Assembly (NCBI GenBank): GCA_963971305.1
Contig: OZ020303.1
Span: 41,032,106 to 41,096,105 of the forward strand
DNA: 64,000 nucleotides
Direction of reading: 5' to 3'
Source of the DNA: Arcuatula senhousia
Lineage: Eukaryota > Mollusca > Bivalvia > Mytilida > Mytilidae
The position numbers and the translations under genes are program-made. Positions 11,801 to 23,800 of the stretch are shown piece after piece (positions within the stretch are counted from its first letter, which is position 1; each line of letters begins with the position of its first letter). The notes below the pieces were generated by a model. It made no database searches. It had not been told where the DNA came from and saw only the letters and a list, made by a program, of their open reading frames with translations.

Positions 11801-14800
11801 GATCCCAGTGGGATATAGATGGGATCCCAAGTAAATATCCCACCTTTTGGTGTGATCCCTAATGTGATTACAGCTGAGATCCCGTAATGGATTTTCTATG
11901 GGGAATACCCTTAGAAATTAGGATTTGAGATTCACTTTCTTAAATCTTTTATTTTTAGTTTTTGTAACTATTTATCCAATGCAAAATTCCTCCAAATTTC
12001 ACTTGTTCGAACCTATTTTTTCTGGCCATAGACCCAGGGGCAAGTGTTAATTTTACAGACTTGGCCAATTTGCTTTTTTACAAATAATCATTCTTCTGAA
12101 ACAGAAATACTTAGTGGTGCAAATGTATGAATTTAACCATTCAGAAAAATTTTGAAAAAGGATATATCTGCTTTGGGTTGTCTCCCTTTTAATGTTATGA
12201 TTTTGTGAATTTCTGATCATGAGTAAAACAGATCTTTATTGATCAGTCATTATCGAGACTGTATACACTTGGTGCATTTATTCTGCTTAAGTACTTTACA
12301 TTATAATTGGCCTCTAACCTTTAACAGCAAAAACAATTGTTAGTTTGAATTGCCTGCCAAGTTCCTTTGAATATAATCAAGCTTTTATATTATGTAACTC
12401 TAATCTTTTATTAAAGGTTGAAGTCAATGGAAGCCATATGATATTTTTGAAACCATTTAAATATTTCTTTGTCTTTGCACATGTTGGTTCCATTTTGAAC
12501 ATTGTAAGTTAATACTTTTAATTAGGGCATGGTACAAAATGTGTTAGTACCTATCACTTAATTTCACAAAAGCAGCACCTTTTTAAAATACAATTATATT
12601 TTCTAGATATAGATTCAGTTGTAAATTAATTATGTTTTATTTAAGTGGGTAAACTGGTTGCGTCATAACTTACGGATATTGTGTTACATTAATGAATCTG
12701 TGTTACATTCTATGAGATCAATCTTGATTATAGGTTGTCAGAGGGTTGTCTCGTTAACCTTGATTTAATAGAAGCCAAGTTTTCCTTTTAAGCTTCATAT
12801 CCCTAACGTAGTGTGTAAATGGCAGTTATCAATGTGTCGCTGAATATAATATTGGGATTTTCCCCCATCAACCTGTCTAAACTGATTGAAGATGTATTCT
12901 AAATAAATTCCAATAACTATGGAACTAACTTCTTAATATTGTGCCATCCTTTCGAAATGGAAAGCTTTTAAAGAATAATTTGTGTCATCTAATGGGAGAA
13001 AACATTAACAAAACTTTCCAGCTAGTGGACACTTGGTTTTATTTTTTTAATGTTTGTGGATGTTTTTTGTTAGAGTTGTGAGATATAAGACTTTAGTGTC
13101 AAAACTACATTACAAGCTATGATGCCATTCACAACTGCTTTGACTTGTACACCCTCAAAAGGCAGTGTAGCCACTTGGAGAGTAACACAAGGAAGCTGTA
13201 AAATTGTCTATCATGAAACTGAAGAAGAACTCGTGAGTAATATTGTAAACATTGTAATTTATGTGGTAAACTAATTTTTGCTATATTCGCGTTTAATGAA
13301 AATTTGCGAAAAAATGGTACAATGTATGCGAATTCGCAACTTTTATATGTACATGTAGATCAAAATTTGATGATAAAAAACCGTGAATTTAATACCCACA
13401 AAATAGACAATTGGATTGAATGCCTGAAAATTAGTCACCACACAAATAATTGATATGTTTAGAGTATCTTATGTTTGGGACTTTATTCTATAGACACGTT
13501 CAAAGATTTTTTATTTATTTAATTGTAGGTTGTTACAACATAGAGTTCATTGTCACAATTACATGAAGTATGGGTTTCCAGAACTACATGTATCATATAT
13601 CTTTTAACAGATTTAAAAAAGCTTAGGAAATTTATGCATATGTCTTAATTTGCTAACATTACGTATATTGTTAAATAATTGGGGAGAGCATTTATTAGCA
13701 CACCTGACTGACTGGCTATTGTCCTTAAAATCCCCGAATCCAACAGCTTACTTTCAATAGAATGTAATAGTTTTTGTATTGTCAATAACTTAGGAACTAA
13801 ACGTCATAGGAGGTTGATATTTTGTACATCTTTGATAGTAGCCAGAGTCAGTTCTAGAATTAGTACCTTGACCTACATTTTCCGCATGAATGACTGAGGT
13901 TAAAGTTTTGGTTATTCAGTTCATATCTCAGCATTTTCAAAGTGTTATATAGATGATATTGAGTCAATGGGTACATCTTGGAGAGTTACAATAATCCAGC
14001 ATCCTTACCAAAAATAGGTCACCTTGACCTACATTTTCTTTATGACTGAATAACTTTGGTTTAGGTCCATATCTAAGCAACTGCAAATGGTATCAGAAAA
14101 AAATATTGGGTCATGTGGAACATCTTTGATGAATAACCACCATTTGTACCAAAATTAGGTCACATTGACATACATTTTTTGCATGAATGACTCAGTTAAA
14201 AGTTTGGGTTAAGTTCCATATAGAGATGATATTGGGTTTGTTGGGATATCTTAGATAGTGATCATCATTCGTACCGAAATAAGGTCACTTTGACCTACAT
14301 TAATTGGTTAAGTGACCTACATTAATTGGTTAAGGTCTACAATGTATATCTCTGCAACTGTCCCCAGTGGTAGAGAAATAATAGTTGGTAAGGGAGTATA
14401 TCTGTGTTAAATTAATATCTGTTCCAGATTTACTTCACCTTGACTTACATATTAATGTTACATGTACAGGCAAGGAGATAAGCTGTCATGTGTGACTGCT
14501 CCATTTCTTTATTTGTCTGTTAGTTGTACATTTCTTTCCGAAAATCCTCTTCTCAAAAACCACTCGGCTAAATTGTACCAAACTTGGTAGATTTTTTTTT
14601 TGTCAACAAAAATGACCACCATTGCTACATGTATTAGTAGAATAAAGAGGGTAAAATCATCTTTGAAGGCTTCGTGTATATAGCAGAAAGAAGAAATCTG
14701 ATGCATTTTAGGCTCTTTAAAATTCAAACACTATCAAAAATCTCCATTTAGTTCTCAGATGACCACTTGTAATGGACTTTTTATGCCCCTGTGACAACAT

Positions 14801-17800
14801 GTTGGGGACTTCTACTCCCTGTTTAGGGTATAGACAAACAGATTCATATGTTGGTATGTCTGTATGAATTTAGGTCAAGTTTTTTCTCAGAAACCGTACT
14901 TGAGAAGGATTTGAAACTTAGTGAGGATGGTTCAGTATGACAAACTGTACGTCCTGAGCCATTTTCAGACCTATCAAATTTCTGCTTCATCTCTGGGGTA
15001 CGGACAAACAGACTTATGATCTAATTTCTGTACCAATTTCAGTCAAGCTTTTCTTAGAAACCATACATGAGAATGATTTGAAACTTGATAAGATGGTTCA
15101 GTATGACAAACTAAAGGTCCTGAGCGACTTTAAGAATTGTCTGAATTCTACTTGAACTTCCTGTTTGGGACCAGGGTCCAAGTTAATAGAGATGTTCATT
15201 TTTAGGGAAGAGAAAAACTTCTAGCAGCCTTCAGCTCAAGAGGCTCTTCCAAAGCCTTAATTGAGTTGAACCTGTCGATTTTAGGAGTTATGACATGCCC
15301 CTTTAAAGGTGATAATGTTTTTATGTCTTTGTGTGATAAATATTGCATAATGTTCCTTCAAAGCTTTACCATAGTGTTGTATAAGATGATTATAGTTTGA
15401 CATAGCTTTCTTATCATTCTTCACTCTTATGAGTTGGTGTTGTAGACTGTATAATATATGATATTGGTGTGTGACCTGTTGGTCTCTTTTCCCATGAAAG
15501 TAAGGTCACCCGAGGGTGACCTTACTTTTTGAGGGGAAATTAAAGAAATGCCGGGTCACATAACATCTAGGGTGATATTGAATATTTAAATGAAACAATT
15601 CAAGGGAAAAACATGGGGCTCATGTGCAAAATCTCACGAGCAGGTGACCTTACCATGCGACCCAACAATTACCAGTTGACCCAGCGAAATATCACATGTC
15701 ATGTGACTGCGTCTTAACAAATCACAATTAAGATTTCTATATCAGTATAATATTAAAAAATTATTTACAATGTCAGATTCTGGAAAATTTTTTAAAAATT
15801 GGGCATTTAAAATGTAAAACAGTAAAATACAGCGTTTTTAAAAAGTAAAATCTAGAGAAAAACATCATATGATTGCAAAGTAGATTTAAGAAGATTTTAT
15901 ATTCAGACAAAACAAATTATATTACACTTAATATTTTTATCTCAATAATGCATGAAATGGTTATATTGAGCAAAGCAGTGTACTCATAACCTAAATTTGA
16001 CATGTTCAGGAATTAAACACTTGTCTGGTTTTGATGTTATTAGGGCATATCAGTGTGACTTTTTGCATGTACATGTATGTTCTTAAGTACAAACTGAAGA
16101 AGACATGCTTAGTTTCATGTTTGAATCTTGAATGTCAAAAATGATGTGACAGAATTTAAATTTCATGAATCAATTTCCGCACTCTCTCTTGAAACCTTTT
16201 CGTATTTGGAAGGGACAAAAAATGGTTGTCCTGTGTATGGGGAGAGCAATACCCACATGCACCTTTGTTGAGTTCATTATTAAGAATAGGCTTAATGGGT
16301 GCTTTGCAAAGGCTAGACTTACAAACTGCAAACTGAAGAGGGATCATCAAGCTTGTTTCCCAATCCAGGATTAATAAATAAGTTCAAACTAATCTAAATT
16401 TCCTTCTTGAACTGCATATTATCAGTATTCTATTTTATTTACAAGATTTGATGGAACCTTTAACTCCTTAGTTTATTACATTTTTGTTGGAAAAAATTTA
16501 AATGAAGAAGTCCAAAATAATTGACCCCGTAACAAACCACTTTCCTGTTAATAAAAAAGTATAATAATCTTTTGATGGCTGAATTAAAGCATTGTTCTAC
16601 ATGTATATTCCAACCCCCCAACTGTCTCTATTTTTCACACTAATGCCTAGCTACTCTTGACACTTCATGAACATTTTATTGATAATTTGGAACACACATT
16701 GTTAAATCTTAGTATTATTTAATGTTAAAAACAAAACCCTTTGTTGGCACTTTTTTAAGGCTTTAAAACAAGAAACAAAAAATTATTTTGGTTTGGCCAC
16801 ATGGTTTGGCCATGATAGTCTTTTAAGTTGTGTCAACTTTAATTTTCTTTAAAAAATTGTTTTATCCAGGTTTACTGTTTGAATTCAAAGTACCATCTAT
16901 GTTTATATTTTTGAGGTCTTGTACTTGTTTTCAGAATTATATCCCCCCTTTTTTTACGACTTTTCCTTTTCATTACTTATTATTGATAGATATATATAAA
17001 TGAAAGCCTTTAATATTTATATACTTTAAGGAGCTGTTATAACCATGTCTAATCTTATGTTGTCTTTTATAAGTTAAGTTTCAAAAAACTTCAACTGCCT
17101 GAACCTTCACAATATAAGGTTTATAGAGTTTAATGGCCCCAAATAGTTAAAGTATGTCTTTTTAACCTTTCACACTTATCGTTGACATGGTTAAAAACAA
17201 GTTCTATGACCAATGAAAGTCTTCCTTGTAGAAGAAAAAAAAACAAGTGACCTTAAGGCATAGGAGATATATTATAATTAAAATGTTGTACAGTTGTGGT
17301 CACAACGAGACGAAATAAAAAGTCCATAATACATGATATCTTTATTGTTGTGAAAAAATCCCATGTCTCTGGGTCATCCAATCTTTGTATGTTTATTCAA
17401 GGCAGTTGTACCAGGTTGACAGGTTGACGTCAGATGTAGCTATATATTTTATATTCAAGTGAGCATTGTATATTACGTCCTAACAAAGTACTCCAATCAA
17501 ATGAAATTTTCGATTCTGTCAATAAAATGCCTTGTTGCTCGGTAAAAAAAGATAGCCGATTTCTCCTTTTCATGAATAACATATTTTCCCTTCATTTATA
17601 TATAATCCCCTTGCAGAACACTGGCATTCTTTAGTCTTCCTATTCATTACTGGAGATGTCTTCAGTGAAAGAATTTCCGAGAGAGCAGCGGGTTATTATT
17701 AGAATGGAGAACTATACAAATTTATATATCTATTAATGACTTTTTCTTCATCGAGGGTGATGATTCTGATAGTGTAAAAATTTTCACCTATTATTGGAGA

Positions 17801-20800
17801 TCTTTATAATGATATTTCTTTATATGTGTGTGACTTGAAAAAAAAAATTAATGAAAAAGTTCTTGATGGGATGTATTAGAAACATGGGACAATGTTGTTC
17901 ATCTGAGGTAAGGTGTCATGTTTCTTCACTATGATCAATATCATTTTTATCTCAATAATGATAATTATTTCAATAATGATCGACATTTGCAAACTTCTTT
18001 GGTTGTAATGAAAAAATGTTGGTATGTCCATAAATTTGCATATTTTATGTATAAATAGTAAAAAAATGACTCAATAATGTTAGTTAATAAAAAGTAATGG
18101 TTTTGTAGATTTGTGAAAATTGTAGTATCAAGTATTAAGAATTATAACTCTCAACTAAAAATTTATGCATAATATTATAAGAATAAAATACATTGTTAGA
18201 AATCATTTCTAAAGTGAGCTTTTTGCACTTTCTTTTAATATTGATATATGGAAATGGTCTTTAATTGGCATAGAATCATGTTGAGAATTCAAATAATGAG
18301 AAATTTATTTGACTTTTAATTAGGATCAGCATAAAAGGAAAATACAATTAACTTGACTTTCAGGCAATTCATTTGGCTAAATTAGTTTGTCTATACATGT
18401 AGGAGTAGGAAATCCCTCATCAGCTGTCACATGACCTTGGTTTAAAATAATTATTAGGCCAATATAAAAAAATATCCTATATTCTCATCCCCTCCCACCC
18501 ACAGGCTTGTGTACAGTAAAAAAAAATAAAAATCTCCCTATATACCCTTTCAGTGAAAGGGTAATAGGGGGATTTTTTGATTTTTTTATTGCACACAAGC
18601 CCCTGTGCACCCACCCTGATTTTTTCAATCTCCTCACAAAATTTTATATACCGGTATATTTTTTGGTAAATTTGTATGTACATGTTTGATCTTGTATGTT
18701 TAAATGGCAAAATATTTTTTCAAATTGGATGAAAACCGCCCGCCTGCCCACCAATATTTCAAGAAATTTGGATGAGAATCTAGGAATTATTTCTTTAAGA
18801 GTACTACAGGGACATGTAGATAATAACAAGATGTAGAAAAATTGTATTGGTTATAACCTTTAGTACCAGTATATCTGCAACAGTTTAAATTCCTCAGAGA
18901 AAAAACAACCAACAGCCTTCAATATGACTGTTTTACAGTTTGCCCTTAAAGGCATATTGTCTACGGCAAACTCATTTTTTTTACCCCCCAATTTTTTGGT
19001 GTCAATTAGACCGAAATGTAATAAAATGAATATTGAAAAACAAATTTGCCACAAATTTTGCCTCAAAAGTAGTTTATTTTGATCAAAATAGCTCGACAGT
19101 ATTGATTGATATTTTATTTACATGCATTTCGTCACATTGACACAGATTTAGACTGAGTAGTTTTAACACGGACACTAATCGGAATCTCGGGTTTTGTCCC
19201 CGAATACATTGATATGTTGAAAAAATACCAATATTTTTCGTGTTTACCTTTCAAATCACATTTAAAACTTTATACAGGCAATGATAATAAACATTTTTGT
19301 CAATTTTATTCATGAAGTAGCCCTAATATTCTGTTGCCGTTTTAATTTTCTTCCGAGCTAAAACTTCGAGAAACAGATTATGCACCACGTGCAAGAACTA
19401 TGGAGGTTTTCAATCAAAGAAAGTATAGTGCGCATGCTTACAGCTCATCTACATCTCATGAATATGAATTTTTGTAAAGCTTTACAAATATTATATATTT
19501 TTCAATTTTTGAAGTAATAAGGTACCCTAGTGGTATTTTGATCGTTTGTATCTTTCTTAATAAACAAAACGAATAGTCTGGCGACATTTTTTTGGTTTTA
19601 CAAAAAAATATTTTTTCGTAGACAATATGCCTTTAATAATAAATAAATTTTATACTAAATCAAAACCTTCAACAAATTGGCAAAGAAATACCTTTCTTGA
19701 CATGTATAGAAAGGACTATAACATAAAAAAAAATAAAATCATGCATTTAAAGCTGTGATAAAAGCTGCTCACTGCTCACTGTTTTGCAGTTAGCTCTAAA
19801 TTAAAAAAAAAATGCCATATATTTTAAGACCCCTTTCTGGACATGGAAAACGTCATTTAAGGCTTTGATAACAATTCCTGGCTCAGGAAATAAAGGCACA
19901 TACTGTGGTTTCATAATTTTTCATTAGGGTATCAATTTTCACTGTTTTCATGGGTAACAGGTGATCCACAAAATTTGGTTCCCTGTATAAAGGAAATTAA
20001 GCACTATCTTTGCCTACTGCAAACTGTAGAACCAAGAATTTGATAACCCACAAAGTGGCATTATGTCAGCAATTCATGAAAATTGGTACCCACGAAAATT
20101 AATGAATCCACATGAGTATAAAATGTGGCAGGATTAAACTACCGGTAGTTTTTTGGGACCCAACAAACCTTTCCCCAATAGATTATACATACATGTAAAT
20201 CCATTCCATTATAAATTTAGCTTAGAAAAATGATTGTATAATTAATTACCATCACTCCTTGGGGATCTTGAAGCCTGTAACTGGAATTTATGAAATGCCT
20301 GATTCTAATACAGAAACTTTGTGTTTTCTTAAATGATCAGCCATTCTGATTCTATTAGACAAAATGTTGTTTGGTTTGTTTATGTTATGTTTTAGACACA
20401 TTGTATTTATTAAATATTGGTCATTCAAAATTATTCTGAGCGGAATGTATTGTCCAGCAATTTAGTAAGTCATTCTTATTAAATATCATATGTGTTGAGA
20501 AACAACTTAATCATGAGCCTGGCAGATTCATTTGGACCCACTGCATCAAAGATGCAAAGCCTTATATGCGAGCGAAGCGAAGCTCACTATTGTAGAGAGT
20601 CTGCCAAATGTCACGAGACCTATGGAAGATAAATCGTTCTGTCACCGGAAATATTCGATTTTCAGAAGTTTTCGAAAATGTCTGCGCATGCTGAAAAATT
20701 GCGGGAAATAGTAATACATCGTCCCAAATTATCTCGTCCCAGGCATTATTCGAAATTATCAATGGAATAGATTTTATTTTTGTATCTACACGAGCTTTTA

Positions 20801-23800
20801 AGGCAATGTCTTTCTCATATTAGGTTTAACCTTGTCTTTCTGTCTGTCCCAAACTTTTGTGAGTGCTATAAAACTCCAAAACTGAAATTTTACACAGTGA
20901 ATAAGTACTTTTGAGATTTTGCATATGTGCTTAAAAATGTTGAAAACATTAAGCACAAGATATAAATAATGCCTATCACTAAACACAGCAAAATTACTTT
21001 AAATAATTATGAAATTAAATTAAATTCTTTTGATTTTTTAATGTCGTTTACGAATATAAACTGATGTCAACACGTCCCTAATTTTAAAACAAAAAAAAGA
21101 TGATCACGCATGAGAAATGGGTTGTCCAACATGAAACACAGGAAATTACATACAGGCAAAATCAGAGCACTTACAGCCATGTCCACTCGAAAACACGAGA
21201 AATTAAAATCAAAGTCATGTAAAATAAAAACATCGAAAACATTGCGCGAAAATAAGCTTCTACCATCCCCTTTAATGTTAATCTTTCAAGTATTTTTGGA
21301 AAAACTTAGATTTGCATCCTTTCTCAGTTTTGGCTGAGGTACAGTGTACATTGTATAAACTTTGTGAGATTAAGCCTTTACGTAAAAAAAAACCTGGAAT
21401 AAAATGTACTATGTACAAAATTTTGATTCGGTTCAAAATTCTGTTAGCTTTGCAATTTTTAAGTATATGATATAGTTGAATATCTGTTTAATTGCAAGGC
21501 GTCTGAAGCCTTTTTATTTACATATTTTAGGCCAATATAAAAAATGTTGTAGATTCTTATGATCCTCTCCTGCTCTGATTTTTTCAGCTTCTTCAAAAGA
21601 TTTTATTTTTATTTTTCAGCAAGTAATGTTCATTTTTGGTAAATTGGCTTTAACATGAAATATTTTTTTTATCAAAATGGATAAAAAAATAATAGAAATC
21701 TCCCGTCCACATTATTTTCCAAGAAATTTTGATTAGAATCTAGGAATTATTTATTATGGCCTTATGTTATATATGCTAATTGTATGTCATTTTAATTTGA
21801 ATGATGAGCAAGGTGCACAAAGCAATTATTACAGTGAATTAAATTTTATACAATAATGTACTTCCTGATCTTCTTGAATGTTATTTATTTTTCTTATATT
21901 TTTTTTTTGTAGAGACGGGGAGGGATCTCTTATGACAAGCAAGATGAGACGGCAATTTATGTCAGAATGCTCGGTAAGTCTATTTACAGATTGTCTCAGA
22001 ATCCCGGGGGAGTTTTTTTTCCAATTAACTTACATCATATAAGGTGTCAGACAGATCTTGAAAATGTTTTCTTCACACCTTTTTTAGAGAATTCTAAGTT
22101 TTCCAGTTAATGTACAAAATGATTTACTGCCCATATAATTCATATATTACTTTTATATCTTCTGAACACATATACTTTTCTTCCCCAACTGTATGTGATT
22201 AGGTTTGTCAGTTACCGGCCCAAGGTCGGTGGTTTTTCTCGGTACTCTGGTTTCCTCCACCAATAAAACTGACTGCCCCTCATGGCCCAGGTGTGTCAAT
22301 AAACACCAACGCAAACACACACTCACACACAATTTTTTCCAACATAGTAAAAAGTTGAAATAAATGAACTGTCCTTTCCAAGCGGTAGTTTTAGTCCCTG
22401 ACGTAGTACCGGTAATATCATAACAGAAACTGCTTGCAAATCCAGCAAGGTTTCTCAACTACTGTCCAAAATCTGTGGCACTGATTTTCCTGAATGTTCT
22501 TGTTTTCCAAATTGACCCAGCCCTTGGTAACTCTTGTGAGACAAAATTGGAGTTAAAAAACCTTAATATTCACTCATTCTTTTTTTCTGCTTATTCATCA
22601 ATATTCTGATATAATACTACCAGATACATAGTCAAATTGTACATGTATGTAAGTCAATATTTGAAACTTGACACAAATACTTGTATATAATGATTTCAAT
22701 GATAAAATCTTCCTTCTTTATTGACCTATATTTAAGGTGCACTAATCACCAATTTATCCACCTGGACCCCATATATGACAAGAAAACATTCTTCATGTGA
22801 ATTTGATGGATATTTCATGCATTAATAACATATACATGTATGTCCACCTGTACCCCATTGTATTGTAGAATACTCTAGATCTATGTAATTTGAAACATTC
22901 GTACTCGACCAAATTGTTAGGTTTGACTTGGATAATTGTATCGTTACCTATGACGTAAACTTCCATTACTATCTATGAAATAATCTCGTTTCATTCATGT
23001 ATCATTGTATTGGTAACCTTATTGGCTGTTATGAACGCAGGTAAACAAAAACTTAGTTGTATATGTGCTTTTATGTATTTTTGATAAAACAAGTACTGAA
23101 TTAATTGACTGACTTATTTTGTTAATGCTTACAAAGGCTTGCATGGGTTGTTAAATGATTAACTTAATACATGTACAAATAGATATATATTAGAAGGGAA
23201 AGATTCAAGGCTTAATGGGGGTGGGGAGGCTTTTGTAAACTTTTATAATATGTTCTTATGAAAAATCATATATATTAAAAAAAAAAATCTTTTTCTTATT
23301 ATTAAAGAATAATTTAATTAATCAATCAAAAGTTTATTAATCAATAAAATTTATTGTCATATAAACATCTAGACAGAGTTTGTGACAAAAACAAATAATA
23401 TAACAAAACAACAGTAGAAATACATAATTAACGTATAATACATGATATTTTAATTGAACAATGCAATATAGGCTTTGCAAGTATTTCATTAAGAGTCCCC
23501 TGTCCTCAATACTAATGATTGTTTTAAATATGAACTTATAACATTAACTTGTTTATAGCTATTTGGATTAAGAAGTATTTTTAATTTTTGGTTGTCATTA
23601 TATTGTTCATAATGATCAGTATTTTCAAAAAATTCTTCGAGTAATTTTTTTCGCAAAGACTCGTTTGTCTTGCAATGTAGCAGAAAATGAGCTAATAGTG
23701 ACCAATCAGCAAAAGCTAAATTGTTTTTTTTTCCTTCCATTCTTGTCATCTTAAAATCTGTTTTTATTTTACAGTCTCTTCCTGTAAATTGTGAATTTGA

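Larger units (their letters stand above)
2814..21912 (+). other. PDE7 intron 1 (19.1 kb)
   Basis: Donor GTAGGT, acceptor TTTTTTGTAG. It contains a candidate alternative first exon (13119-13232), a 1-kb TIR element (3010-4015), a hairpin-led repeat (4373-5581), GGATCC-type MITEs (6622-6798, 9424-9589), SINE-like sequence (8868-9345), a 946-bp TIR element (10958-11903), degraded tandem repeats (13868-14336), another repeat (14780-15330), a nested foldback (18501-18609) and a bivalve dispersed repeat (19640-20210). I see nothing recognisable in about 7000-7980, 10020-10950, 11910-13080, 15700-18450 and 20300-21500. Confidence 0.85.

Noticed and set aside
18501..18609. MicroRNA precursor
   Set aside because: Stem length fits, but the flanking target duplication and empty site show a transposable element. 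No conserved mature sequence is recognised.
18477..18710. Open frames on both strands near 18.5 kb
   Set aside because: They read through the nested foldback 18501-18609 and its host MITE. The mirrored peptides are a product of the inverted repeat.
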